A stretch of DNA of 42,810 bases from an uncultured Clostridia bacterium (lineage in GTDB: Bacteria > Bacillota > Clostridia > Christensenellales > Borkfalkiaceae). Below the pieces are notes generated by a model, which saw nothing but the letters and a program-made list of their open reading frames with translations, made no database searches and was not told the DNA's origin. Position numbers and translations under genes: made by a program. The DNA is taken from NCBI GenBank assembly GCA_904419945.1, contig CAJFTM010000006.1, positions 1 to 42,810 on the forward strand, read 5' to 3'. How positions within the stretch are numbered: the first letter of the stretch is position 1; every line of letters starts with the position of its first letter. This document shows, piece by piece, positions 23,891 to 32,169 of the stretch.

Positions 23891-25126
23891 ATGAAGAAAT
23901 CATTGCTCAGGAATTACGCAAAATTAATTGCCCGCGTGGGCGGAAACATTCGCCCGGGCCAGCGGGTAGAGATCACCGCTCAGCTCGATCAGCCAGGCTT
24001 TATATGCATGTTGGTCGAGGAATGTTACCGCGCGGGGGCTTCGCGCGTCGCCGTGCACTGGCAGAGCCAGGCAATGGAAAAATTGGCTTCCCGCTTCGAG
24101 ACCGTCAAGGAATTGGCGAATGTCCCTTCGTGGGAGGAGGAGCGGGTGCGCGAGCGCGCAGAGCTGCTGCCCGTCACCATCAAGATCCTCTCCGCCGATC
24201 CGGACGGGATGCGCGGCGCCGATCGGGAAAAGCTGACGCTCGCGCAGATGGCGCGTTCCGCCATCACGAAACCGTATACCGATTCGATGGCAAACCGTTA
24301 CCAATGGTGTGTCGCGGCGGTTCCCTCCGTTGCGTGGGCGAAAAAGATTTTCCCGGAAGATCGTTCCAATACCGCTGTCGAGAGGCTTTGGGAGCTGATC
24401 CTGCGCGTCTCGCGCGCAGACGGCAAAGACCCGCTCACAGACTGGATGTGGCACAACCGCTCGCTGCGCGCCAAGTGCGACAAACTCAACGCCCTCGGGT
24501 TTAAGGAGCTGGAGTATCGCAGTGCAAACGGGACCCGCCTGCGCGTGGGGCTGATCGAACAGGCGCAGTTTATTTCCGGTAAAAAGTGTACGGTCGGCGG
24601 CAATTATTTCAACCCCAATATCCCGACGGAGGAGTGCTTTACGACGCCCGCCCGCGGCAGGGCGGAGGGGATCGTGTATGCGGTCAAACCTCTCTCGTAC
24701 GGGGGTGAGCTCATCGAAGATTTCTGGCTGCGCTTTGAAGAGGGGCGCGCCGTGGCCTGCGGCGCAAAGAAGAACGCGGCGATGTTGGAAAAGATCCTCG
24801 CGATGGACGAGGGGGCTTCCTATCTCGGCGAGTGCGCGCTCGTCCCGTACGATTCGCCCATCAACGAGACGGGTATCCTCTTTTATAATACGTTGTTTGA
24901 CGAAAATGCCTGCTGTCATCTCGCGCTCGGCCGCGGCTACAGCAATACGATCGTCGGGTTTGAAAAATATTCCCATGCCGATTTTGCGGCGATGGGTGTC
25001 AACGATTCGTCCGTGCACGTCGATTTTATGGTCGGGAGCGAAGACTTGGAGATCATCGGCGTCACAAAGAGCGGCGCCCGCGTGCCGGTCTTTGAGAATG
25101 GGACTTGGAGCGCGCAGCTGCGCTGA
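23891..25126 (+). CDS. M29-family aminopeptidase, copy 1
   Basis: The 411-aa cytosolic metallopeptidase is of the AmpS/aminopeptidase T type and removes N-terminal residues from peptides. Metal-ligand regions are NYFNPNIPTEECFTTP (Glu), MDEGASYLGECALVPYDSP (Glu), CCHLALGRGY (His) and VHVDFMVGSEDL (His, Asp). These match the two-metal site of the family in order. The Shine-Dalgarno sequence is weak (GGGGTG). The second copy follows after 10 nt and shares all these blocks, so the pair arose by tandem duplication. Confidence 0.92.
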   Translation: MKKSLLRNYAKLIARVGGNIRPGQRVEITAQLDQPGFICMLVEECYRAGASRVAVHWQSQAMEKLASRFETVKELANVPSWEEERVRERAELLPVTIKILSADPDGMRGADREKLTLAQMARSAITKPYTDSMANRYQWCVAAVPSVAWAKKIFPEDRSNTAVERLWELILRVSRADGKDPLTDWMWHNRSLRAKCDKLNALGFKELEYRSANGTRLRVGLIEQAQFISGKKCTVGGNYFNPNIPTEECFTTPARGRAEGIVYAVKPLSYGGELIEDFWLRFEEGRAVACGAKKNAAMLEKILAMDEGASYLGECALVPYDSPINETGILFYNTLFDENACCHLALGRGYSNTIVGFEKYSHADFAAMGVNDSSVHVDFMVGSEDLEIIGVTKSGARVPVFENGTWSAQLR

Positions 25127-25136
25127 GGAGAGGAAC

Positions 25137-26366
25137 ATGCAGAAGACGGCATTGAAAAATTACGCAAAATTGCTTGCCCGCGTCGGTTTGAACGTACATA
25201 AGGGGCAGGAAGTGATCATTACCGCCGAGCTCGATCAGCCGGAATTTGTTCAGCTGGCGGCGGAGGAATGCTACCGCGCCGGGGCGGCAAAGGTGCGCGT
25301 CGAATGGACGCATCAGCCCGTTTCCCGCCTTTCGGCGCAGTACTGTTCGGAGGAGGTCCTCGGCGAGGTTCGTCCCTGGCAGGAGGAAAAGCTGCGCTGT
25401 GAAGTGCGCGAACTGCCCGCCCGCCTGTATTTGGAGAGCGCCGATCCGGACGGGATGAGCGGGATCGATTCTGCAAAGTATGCCCGTGCGGTGCAGGCGC
25501 GTTCGCGCATCGTCAAGCCGTACCGCGATAAAATGGAAAACAAATATCAGTGGTGTATCGCTGCGGTCGCGGGTGAAAAGTGGGCCAAAAAGGTCTTTCC
25601 CCGCGCGACGGGTGCGAGCATTGCCGAGGATAAACTTTGGCGCGCCATCCTTTCCTGTTCTCGTTCTCTGGAGGGGAATCCCTTGGAGAATTGGCGGCGG
25701 CACAACGAGGATCTTTCGGCGCGCTGCGCTTATCTCAATTCGCTGGGGCTCAGTTCGCTCGAGTACCAGAGCTCGAACGGAACGGACTTGCGCGTCGGCC
25801 TGCTGCGCGACGGGCTGTTTGCCGCGGGCGAGGAAAAGACGCTTTCCGGGATCTCTTTCAATCCCAATATCCCGTCCGAAGAGGTGTTTACCAGTCCCAA
25901 GCGCGGGGAGGCGGAAGGGATCGTCTATTCTACCAAGCCGCTCTCCTATCAAGGGCAGCTCATTCGCAATTTTTCCGTCCGCTTTGAGCAGGGGCGCGCG
26001 GTCGAAGTTCACGCCTCCGCGGGCGAAGACGTGCTCAAAAAGATGATCGAAATGGATGAGGGCGCCTCCTATCTGGGCGAGTGCGCGCTCGTTCCGTACG
26101 ATTCTCCCGTCAATGCGAGCCGCGTCCTCTTCTACAATACATTGTTTGATGAAAACGCCGCCTGCCACCTCGCGTTGGGCAGAGGATTTACCAACTGCGT
26201 ACGCGGCTATGCGGAAAAGTCGGAAGAAGAGCTGCACGCCATGGGCATCAACGATTCGATGATCCACGTCGATTTTATGATCGGCAACGACGACTTGTAT
26301 ATCGACGGCGTCACCGATACGGGTGCCCGCCATCCGATCTTCCGCAACGGCCGGTGGGCGTTTTGA
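25137..26366 (+). CDS. M29-family aminopeptidase, copy 2
   Basis: The 409-aa paralogue of the preceding protein has the same N-terminus (LKNYAKLLARVGLN), SADPDGM block, SFNPNIPSEEVFTSP, LGECALVPYDSP, CHLALGRGF and IHVDFMIGNDDL. All presumed metal ligands are kept, so both copies should be active. They may differ in substrate preference. GAGGAGAGG lies directly before ATG 25137. Confidence 0.92.
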   Translation: MQKTALKNYAKLLARVGLNVHKGQEVIITAELDQPEFVQLAAEECYRAGAAKVRVEWTHQPVSRLSAQYCSEEVLGEVRPWQEEKLRCEVRELPARLYLESADPDGMSGIDSAKYARAVQARSRIVKPYRDKMENKYQWCIAAVAGEKWAKKVFPRATGASIAEDKLWRAILSCSRSLEGNPLENWRRHNEDLSARCAYLNSLGLSSLEYQSSNGTDLRVGLLRDGLFAAGEEKTLSGISFNPNIPSEEVFTSPKRGEAEGIVYSTKPLSYQGQLIRNFSVRFEQGRAVEVHASAGEDVLKKMIEMDEGASYLGECALVPYDSPVNASRVLFYNTLFDENAACHLALGRGFTNCVRGYAEKSEEELHAMGINDSMIHVDFMIGNDDLYIDGVTDTGARHPIFRNGRWAF

Positions 26367-26414
26367 ACGTAAAAACATACAGCCGGGAAAGATTCACCCG
26401 GCAAAGCTTCTATG

Positions 26415-26440
26415 AACCCGCGGTGCGTCCGCGGGTTTTC
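26415..26440 (+). terminator. terminator 1 of the peptidase operon
   Basis: AACCCGCGG/CCGCGGGTT with a 5-nt loop is followed by TTC. Confidence 0.7.
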
Positions 26441-26446
26441 TGATAC

Positions 26447-26480
26447 AAAAAAGGGCGCACCCGGCGGGTGCGCCCTTTTT
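26447..26480. terminator. bidirectional terminator
   Basis: AAAAAGGGCGCACCC/GGGTGCGCCCTTTTT is a 15-bp stem. The A-tract and T-tract give a U-run on both strands, which suits the convergent peptidase and exporter genes. Confidence 0.9.
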
Positions 26481-26488
26481 GAACTTAT

Positions 26489-28087
26489 TTATACATATAA
26501 GTGAAGCTTCCCGAAATGGGCGATCAATGTCACGCAGAGTACGATGCATACGGCGTCGACCGCGACGACGGCATACCAGCCGAGGACAGAGAGCGCGCAG
26601 ACGGCAAAGCCGAGCAGCATTGCTCCGAGCGTGAAGATGGTCACGGGAGCACTCTGCTTGACGACGGCGGCTTCCGTTTTCCAGTCGTATTTCGGAAATT
26701 TGTAATTGAGATAGATGCCGAAAATTCCCGTAAAGGCGGAAAAGACGACCGCCGTTCCGAGCATGATCGTCCACCCGTCCGCACTTGTCCCGAGTTTTGC
26801 GCAGAGCACGGCGGAAACAAACAGGCTGCCGATCGCATTGAGGAGGAAGGTCGGCGTCGACTTGGCGAGGAAGATCGTCCGCGTCGATACGGGCATCGCG
26901 AACAGCTGTCCGCGCGAGCTTCCCTCCAAAGACAGTGCCGATGCGGCCGGGCAGGACATTCCGGTAAATACGATCAAAAGTCCGGCGGCCATGTAGGGCA
27001 GACGATTTTCGAGCACTTCGACGAGGAAGGGGGCTTCGGCCTCTGACTCCGAGATCAGCAGATCGATCACGCTCTTTGCGTCCACGAACAGCAGCGCGAC
27101 TCCTGCAATGATGAGCAGCAGAGTGCCGGCCACGCCGTTCATCAGGTAGGATGAGGAGGAAAACAGCTTTTTGAATTCTTTCCGCAGCAGCGAGAAAAAG
27201 GCGGAGGAGCTCTTGATGTCTCCCTTTTTGTAGGCGACCCGTGCGCCGTGGTTGAGCAGGGCGGCGTTGATCTTCGAGTAGAAGGGCGCTATAAACAGCA
27301 CGAAGAGGGCGGCTGCCGCGAGAGAGACCCCGATAAAGGCGAAGATGCCCCAGACACCCTCGCCGGACAGGGTCAGCGTGATCCACTGCGCGGGCGGATA
27401 GATGTACTGCGCGAGTACGTCGGCGGCGGCTGTCAGGTTGCCGGTGGCGTCCGTCTGCATGGCAAAGCTGAGCGAGAAGCTCAGGAGGAAGATGGCCACG
27501 AGCATCAGGAGCCCGAGAATGCCCTGCAGCAGCCCTTTGAAGCGCAGACCGGCGGTCAGTGCGGTCAGCAATGTGCTCAGCGCCGTCGCCACGACGACGG
27601 GCAGCAGAGGGGCAAACAGCGTCGCGGCAAAGATGGTCGCCAGCGCGCCGAAGGAGAATCCCGCAAACACAAAATAGACGGCGGTGACAGGGATCATTAC
27701 GCCCAGACAGAAGAGCAGATTGACGAGGTAGGACACGAGCAGCCTGCTCCCGATGACGGCCCGGCGGGAGACGGGCAGGGACATCACGGCGTCGTAATCT
27801 TTGAGCGCGAACAGCATCGAACTTCCCTGCAAGAGGGAGAAAAAGAATGTGATCACGGCCGCCAAGGCGATCGCCGTCGCCGGCACCGCTTCGGTCAGGC
27901 CGAGCCCGCAGAATACGATGGCAAACAGGGTGATGTAGGCGAGCATGATCAGCGATACGATCGCAAAGGCGACGGCTCCGCCGATGGCTTTGCGGCGCAC
28001 GCTCGGGTCGTCCGTCTTGCGCGCGCGGTTGAAGCCGAGCAGCCCCATCAGCTGGATCTTAGCCAGCAGGATCCATTTAGCGCGCAT
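26489..28087 (-). CDS. large ABC-2 type permease
   Basis: The 532-aa membrane protein has about twelve hydrophobic segments in two halves, with a cytoplasmic stretch in the middle (KKGDIKSSSAFFSLLRKEFKKLF). This is the layout of putative ABC exporter permeases paired with a CcmA-type ATPase. The start at 28087 is chosen because it follows the ATPase reading frame and overlaps its last codons, with GGAGGT upstream. The frame is open further upstream but is then only a shadow of the ATPase gene. The substrate is unknown. Confidence 0.85.
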   Translation of the reverse strand: MRAKWILLAKIQLMGLLGFNRARKTDDPSVRRKAIGGAVAFAIVSLIMLAYITLFAIVFCGLGLTEAVPATAIALAAVITFFFSLLQGSSMLFALKDYDAVMSLPVSRRAVIGSRLLVSYLVNLLFCLGVMIPVTAVYFVFAGFSFGALATIFAATLFAPLLPVVVATALSTLLTALTAGLRFKGLLQGILGLLMLVAIFLLSFSLSFAMQTDATGNLTAAADVLAQYIYPPAQWITLTLSGEGVWGIFAFIGVSLAAAALFVLFIAPFYSKINAALLNHGARVAYKKGDIKSSSAFFSLLRKEFKKLFSSSSYLMNGVAGTLLLIIAGVALLFVDAKSVIDLLISESEAEAPFLVEVLENRLPYMAAGLLIVFTGMSCPAASALSLEGSSRGQLFAMPVSTRTIFLAKSTPTFLLNAIGSLFVSAVLCAKLGTSADGWTIMLGTAVVFSAFTGIFGIYLNYKFPKYDWKTEAAVVKQSAPVTIFTLGAMLLGFAVCALSVLGWYAVVAVDAVCIVLCVTLIAHFGKLHLYV

Positions 28088-28808
28088 CCTTCTCGAGTAC
28101 CTCCATAAACACCGATTCAAGGCTCTCGTCGCCGCGCACGGCGTCGATGTCGCCGCTCGCCATGAGCTTGCCGCCCTTGATAATGGCGATCTTGTTGCAC
28201 AGTTTTTCCGCAACATCCAAGACGTGGGTGGAGAAGAAGATGGCGGAGCCAGCGTCGCACATCTCGCGGAATACCTGTTTGAGCTTGAACGCCGCTTCCG
28301 GATCCAGTCCGACAAAGGGTTCGTCCAAGACCATGAGCTTGGGTGCGTGCAGCAGGGCGCCGATAATGGCGAGTTTTTGTTTCATGCCGTGCGAGTAGGC
28401 GCTGACGAGCGAGCCGAGGTCGCCGGCGATGCGGAACATGTCTGCATACTTTTCGATGCGCGCGCTGCGTTCAGCCTTTCCGACGTTGAACATGTCGCCG
28501 ATAAAGTTTAAGTATTGGATGCCGGTCAGGTATTCGTACAGGTCAGGATTGTCCGGTATATAGGCCGTCACCGCTTTACAGGCGACGGGCTGCTTTTTGA
28601 CGGATTTCCCGTCGATGAAGATCTCGCCGCCATCGAATTCGAGGATACCCGTCACGGCTCGCAGGGTGGTCGTTTTGCCGGCACCGTTCTGTCCGATAAA
28701 GCCGTAAATATCGCCGGCATATACGTCCAGTGAGAGATCGTCGACGGCTTTTTTCCCTTTGCCGTACGATTTGCTCAGGTTCCGGATCTCCAGGATCTTT
28801 TCTTTCAT
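28077..28808 (-). CDS. ABC transporter ATP-binding protein
   Basis: The 243-aa ATPase has Walker A GQNGAGKTTT, Q-loop region AYIPDNPDLYEYLTG, signature YSHGMKQKL, Walker B LMVLDEPFVGLDP and H-loop FFSTHVLDVAEKL. Its last codons overlap the permease start, so the two form one transporter. AAGGAG precedes the ATG. Being a lone ATPase-permease pair with no regulator, its job cannot be inferred beyond export. Confidence 0.92.
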   Translation of the reverse strand: MKEKILEIRNLSKSYGKGKKAVDDLSLDVYAGDIYGFIGQNGAGKTTTLRAVTGILEFDGGEIFIDGKSVKKQPVACKAVTAYIPDNPDLYEYLTGIQYLNFIGDMFNVGKAERSARIEKYADMFRIAGDLGSLVSAYSHGMKQKLAIIGALLHAPKLMVLDEPFVGLDPEAAFKLKQVFREMCDAGSAIFFSTHVLDVAEKLCNKIAIIKGGKLMASGDIDAVRGDESLESVFMEVLEKDAR

Positions 28809-28858
28809 ACATCTCCTTTTCCCCGCATCCCGCTTCGCGCAGGGGTGGGGACGGCATT

Positions 28859-28887
28859 ATGGTATCATAGAATCGGGCCGTTGTCAA
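28859..28887 (-). promoter_or_regulatory. promoter of the ABC exporter
   Basis: On the minus strand TTGACA (28882-28887), a 17-nt spacer and TACCAT (28859-28864). Confidence 0.75.
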
Positions 28888-29004
28888 GTGCATAAACAAG
28901 ATTTTCCCGGGGGGGGGGTAAAGGCAAAAAATAAATAAATTTTTTTGGATTTCGTAGATGTCAAGAGTAAATGCGAAAAAAGTTAAAAAATTTTCAAATA
29001 TTTT
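28888..29004. other. junction between chromosome and foreign element
   Basis: No gene. It contains a run of ten G residues (28909-28918) followed by very AT-rich sequence up to the transposase stop. The left boundary of the element must lie here, but without the right end I cannot define a target duplication. Confidence 0.5.
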
Positions 29005-30042
29005 TTACGAAAGCTGCGAAATGTAAAAATTGAACAGATTTTCAGGGGTATCAAAGCCTAAAACACCGCGTGGGTAGTTATTCAACCATTCTTCGGCGCG
29101 TTTCACCTCGTTGGGCGTAATGGCATTGAAATCCTTACCTTTCGGGAACACGCGCCGAATTTCGCGGTTCATTCGCTCGTTCGTTCCGCGTTCGCATGAG
29201 CAATACGGATGACAATAGTAAACCTTTGTCCGCTGCTTGTTCCCGTAACGACTGCGTTCCATTCTCTTGAAATCCGCAAACTCCGAACCGTTGTCAACGG
29301 TGATACTCTTAAAAATCGAATAGAACAGCGTGCCGAACTTCCGTTCCAGCATATGCAGACAGCGCACTACGCTTTCCGCCTTCTTGTTCGGCATGAGCAT
29401 AATAATTTCCCTGCGGGTAAGGCGTTCCGTCATGACAAGGAACACCTTACCCGCTTCGCGTTTGCCGATCACGCAATCCATTTCCCAATGCCCGAACTCT
29501 TTACGTTCCGCAATTGCAGCCGGACGTTTTTCTATACTCGTGCCGCGGGGAAGTTTTGCTGGCTTCACTTCGCGTTTCTCTTTCCGTGGCTTGTCCTTAA
29601 GAGGCAGGTGTTTGAGCGAAAGCCGCAGAAACACGCCCTTTTCAATGTAACTGTACAACGTATTCACCGAGATAGATGTTGAAAAGGGCAGTTGTTTCCG
29701 CTTTATTTCGCCCAACACCGCCCGCACAGTCAAGCCATCGTCTACGATGCGCTTTTCAATATAATTCGCCAATGCGTGATCGTTGCCGATTTTCAACGGT
29801 GCGCCTTTCTCTTTTAAATTGGCGCGATACTTCTGTTCAGCGAGTTCGGGCGCATAGCGTGTTTCTTCCGTCCAATCGGTGTTGCGGTGAACATATTCGC
29901 CGCGCTTCTTTTCCCGATAAACCGTGCTTATATGTACGCCGAGCTGCTCCGCGATTTGCTTCACCGGCATTTTCGCTTTCAGACAGGCTTCCAATTCAAG
30001 CCGTTTTCGATAAACTAAATGATTAAAATGCTGTCGCCTCAT
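29005..30042 (-). CDS. IS30-family transposase
   Basis: The 345-aa protein has an N-terminal HTH (MPVKQIAEQLGVHISTVYREKKRGEY) and a DDE catalytic core: D189 in HWEMDCVIG, D250 in ITVDNGSEFAD, and E289 in RGTNERMNREIRRVFPKGKDF. It is full length and looks intact. AGGAGG precedes the ATG. It has the same orientation as the phage genes, and its leader has the same hairpin repeat as the rep leader. This suggests that it belongs to the phage and may integrate it, as IS30-type transposases do in some Spiroplasma filamentous phages. An independent insertion sequence is the alternative. Confidence 0.93.
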   Translation of the reverse strand: MRRQHFNHLVYRKRLELEACLKAKMPVKQIAEQLGVHISTVYREKKRGEYVHRNTDWTEETRYAPELAEQKYRANLKEKGAPLKIGNDHALANYIEKRIVDDGLTVRAVLGEIKRKQLPFSTSISVNTLYSYIEKGVFLRLSLKHLPLKDKPRKEKREVKPAKLPRGTSIEKRPAAIAERKEFGHWEMDCVIGKREAGKVFLVMTERLTRREIIMLMPNKKAESVVRCLHMLERKFGTLFYSIFKSITVDNGSEFADFKRMERSRYGNKQRTKVYYCHPYCSCERGTNERMNREIRRVFPKGKDFNAITPNEVKRAEEWLNNYPRGVLGFDTPENLFNFYISQLS

Positions 30043-30067
30043 ATTCTTTCCTCCTCTGTATCTCTAC

Positions 30068-30088
30068 TGATCACCCCTGCGGGGAGCT
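30068..30088. repeat. leader hairpin repeat, copy 1 (before the transposase)
   Basis: CACCCCTGCGGGGAGCT preceded by TGAT. On the minus strand it forms a CCCC-GCA-GGGG hairpin 26 nt upstream of the transposase ATG. The first 21 bases are identical to the copy before rep. Confidence 0.85.
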
Positions 30089-30115
30089 GCTTGTTAAAAA
30101 AAGAGTGATTTCTCG

Positions 30116-30129
30116 TTGCGACGTCGCAA
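30116..30129. repeat. 14-bp palindrome, copy 1
   Basis: TTGCGACGTCGCAA lies between the divergent transposase and nuclease genes. The identical palindrome occurs inside the 228-aa gene at 42176. Position suggests an operator. Confidence 0.7.
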
Positions 30130-30149
30130 TAAGAAATTCCAACTAAATA

Positions 30150-30178
30150 TTGACAAAACGCTATTTATATTATAAAAT
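30150..30178 (+). promoter_or_regulatory. promoter of the nuclease-like gene
   Basis: TTGACA (30150-30155), a 17-nt spacer and TAAAAT (30173-30178), with GAAGGTG before the ATG at 30209. Confidence 0.82.
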
Positions 30179-30208
30179 ATAATCATCATAAAAAAAGAAG
30201 GTGATCGC

Positions 30209-30934
30209 ATGAAAAACGAAAATTTAATTTGTCCGATTTGCGGTAAACCCACAAGCGTATGGTACGGTAATGCTCGCAAAGACAAATTATGCAGGGAACA
30301 CGCACAACAGCTTAAAGAGGGAGTAATCGAGCAATGCCCGGACTGCGGCCAATGGCATGAAACAAGCAAACCGTGCAAATGTAAGAGCACCGTTTCCAAA
30401 CATTCTGAAAACACCAACACTTCGGAATTAACTTGTATAATCTGCGGAGAACCTTCTAATGGAAAGCACTTTTGTTTGAATTGTTATCACAAATATAAAG
30501 ACAAAATACTATACCTCAAAGTACAAAATTGCAAAGATTTTGAAAAATTAGAGGCGGAATATAAAAGCGATTTTGTATGTGATGACGGCCACTTAGTAAA
30601 AAGTCCTTATGAAAAAATTATCGATAACTGGCTATTCAAAGAAAACATCCAACACGCCTATGAAGTAAAAATAGACGTAGATAAAGACAAAGATATTACT
30701 CCTGACTTCTATATTCCTGAATATAACGGATTAAAAAATATCTATATCGAATATTGGGGATATGACGAAACAAATATTAAATATCAAAAAAGGAAAGAAT
30801 ACAAACTTAAAATTTATCCTGAAATCGTCAAAAGAGACGGAATAACTGTAATTTACTTAAACAGAAAAGAAGTTGAAACCGATACTTATAAGAAAAAGAT
30901 TAAATATGCAACCCCTGGAACAATAAACGAATAA
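30209..30934 (+). CDS. zinc-ribbon PD-(D/E)XK nuclease-like protein
   Basis: The 241-aa protein is AT-rich and lies on the opposite strand to the phage genes. Its N-terminal half holds three Cys-rich knots (CPICGKP with CREH; CPDC with CKC; CIIC with CLNC). The C-terminal half fits a PD-(D/E)XK fold: E135 in SPYEKIIDNWLF, D166 in ITPDFYIPE, E181 in IYIEYWG, and K194/K196 in KYQKRKEYKLKIY, ending with a beta strand ITVIYLNRKE. These are the four expected active-site positions. It has its own promoter and terminator and lies between the transposase and the presumed phage origin. It looks like cargo, perhaps a defence or exclusion gene. Activity is inferred. Confidence 0.75.
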   Translation: MKNENLICPICGKPTSVWYGNARKDKLCREHAQQLKEGVIEQCPDCGQWHETSKPCKCKSTVSKHSENTNTSELTCIICGEPSNGKHFCLNCYHKYKDKILYLKVQNCKDFEKLEAEYKSDFVCDDGHLVKSPYEKIIDNWLFKENIQHAYEVKIDVDKDKDITPDFYIPEYNGLKNIYIEYWGYDETNIKYQKRKEYKLKIYPEIVKRDGITVIYLNRKEVETDTYKKKIKYATPGTINE

Positions 30935-30938
30935 AAGA

Positions 30939-31006
30939 GCATTGCGCGCCCCCTTGTCTATACGAGCCGCCGCGCTCCGCGCGGCGGGACAGGGGGCGCG
31001 CAATGC
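30939..31006. repeat. 68-nt extended hairpin in the rep-flanking intergenic region
   Basis: A 19-bp outer stem (GCATTGCGCGCCCCCT against AGGGGGCGCGCAATGC, continuing into GTC/GAC with one bulged base) is followed by an 8-nt one-sided bulge and a 9-bp inner stem CCGCCGCGC/GCGCGGCGG with loop TCC. No U-run follows, so it is not a terminator. In filamentous phages such hairpins beside rep serve as packaging signal or replication origin. That role is an inference here. Confidence 0.75.
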
Positions 31007-31044
31007 CCTGCCCGAACGACCTGAAAAACCGTCCGACGCGGCAC

Positions 31045-31103
31045 AAAAAAGGCGGCTTTCGCGCTACACCGCTTGCGAAAAGCCGCCTTTTCTTTTTGTT
31101 TTT
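31045..31103. terminator. bidirectional terminator between the nuclease gene and rep
   Basis: AAAAGGCGGCTTTCGC pairs with GCGAAAAGCCGCCTTTT around a 12-nt loop. CTTTTTGTTTTTT follows on the plus strand and TTTTTTGTG on the minus strand. It ends the convergent nuclease and rep transcripts. The remaining 31104-31230 has no gene and may hold the nick site. Confidence 0.88.
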
Positions 31104-31230
31104 TCGTCGTCGGAAAGCAGGATTTTCACACGGTTCGCTCTGGTTTTCGCTTTTCGGCAACGCAAAATTGCGCCGTATGCTGTTCCATAGGCGCAAAACG
31201 ATTGCTTATCCGTGTTTTACAGCCGTGCGG

Positions 31231-32169
31231 CTACGCTGCAAGCTGTGTTCGCATTCGACGCATGGCGGGCGAAAGGATGTCCCGTTCCCAGTCGATCACG
31301 CCGTCGAAGATGACGTACTTCGGTACATAATCGCCCTCCATTGCCGCCGCGAACACGCTGTTGTCCAGCCGTTTGGTGATCTCCGTCGCTATACCGCGGC
31401 TGTAAATCACGCGCTCATCTGTCTTGCGCAAATATTTCAGCAAATAATTGACTGCGCTGCCGTTTCGTAGTTCCATAAGATTCAACTCCTCAAAGTCGTT
31501 TCTTCCGAATTTGCGTTCAAAAAAGCTGTTGGAAAAGGTTTCCTCGATCTTACCTTTTCGCAGGCTATAATCCCGTTTTTTTGTCAATACGCCGACCATC
31601 TCCCCGTCGGGGATATAGACGAGGAAATGGAAGTGCAGGCGGCCGGTTTTTTCGCCCCGTTCGGGCACGCCCATGAAGAGCCAGCCGCGCCGCGTGTGCA
31701 GATTGGAGAGACACTTGCGCAGCTTCTTGCGGAAGGTCTCTTCCGTATGTTTCTTGCCGTTGTAGGTAAACGTCACAAAAAAATTCCAGCGGTTCAGATA
31801 CGCTTTCCGACGAAAGCGCTTTTCCCGCTGCCAGGCGTTGCGCAGCTTGCGCTCAACGTTTTCGCGCACATAGCCTTCTATGTCCGGATAGAACGGAAAA
31901 TGATCTTCCAGCCCCGTCTGAATGAACGGCACGATCTTTTTAACCTTTTCCGCCGTAGTCTTTTCCTTGCCGTCCAACACGCTTTGCATGGCGATTTTAT
32001 AAAGTTCGTCGAAAAGTCCGTCGATCTCCTGCGGCTGTCTGACCCTGCGCGGAAGCCGTCTGCCTCGGACGGCTTCCCGAGCAATATAATGGCTGCCGTC
32101 GCTGTATACTTTATAGAGCTTGTCAAAAGGGCAATCGTTGCCGTAATAGGGCTGCAATGCTGCGTTCAT
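31231..32169 (-). CDS. HUH rolling-circle replication initiator (phage G2P/Rep type)
   Basis: The 312-aa protein should nick one strand at the double-strand origin to start rolling-circle replication. Motif 1 is FFVTFTYN (130-137). The metal-binding HUH motif is H179-F-H181 in GRLHFHFLVYIP. The catalytic tyrosine region is Y242-LLK-Y246, the YxxxY spacing known from phage initiators. AAGGAG precedes the ATG, which overlaps the stop of the 99-aa gene, so the two are translationally coupled. The leader hairpin repeat lies 19-39 nt upstream. Confidence 0.87.
   Translation of the reverse strand: MNAALQPYYGNDCPFDKLYKVYSDGSHYIAREAVRGRRLPRRVRQPQEIDGLFDELYKIAMQSVLDGKEKTTAEKVKKIVPFIQTGLEDHFPFYPDIEGYVRENVERKLRNAWQREKRFRRKAYLNRWNFFVTFTYNGKKHTEETFRKKLRKCLSNLHTRRGWLFMGVPERGEKTGRLHFHFLVYIPDGEMVGVLTKKRDYSLRKGKIEETFSNSFFERKFGRNDFEELNLMELRNGSAVNYLLKYLRKTDERVIYSRGIATEITKRLDNSVFAAAMEGDYVPKYVIFDGVIDWERDILSPAMRRMRTQLAA

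Noticed and set aside
28088-28315. Longer N-terminus for the large ABC permease
   Set aside because: The extra 76 codons are an out-of-frame reading of the ATPase gene. The real start has a ribosome binding site and overlaps the ATPase stop.
28959-30155. Possible IS30 terminal inverted repeats (TGTCAA at both ends of the transposase region)
   Set aside because: Only 12 of the first 19 bases match, no target duplication is visible, and the right-hand TTGACA also serves as the -35 box of the nuclease promoter. Too weak to define an insertion sequence.
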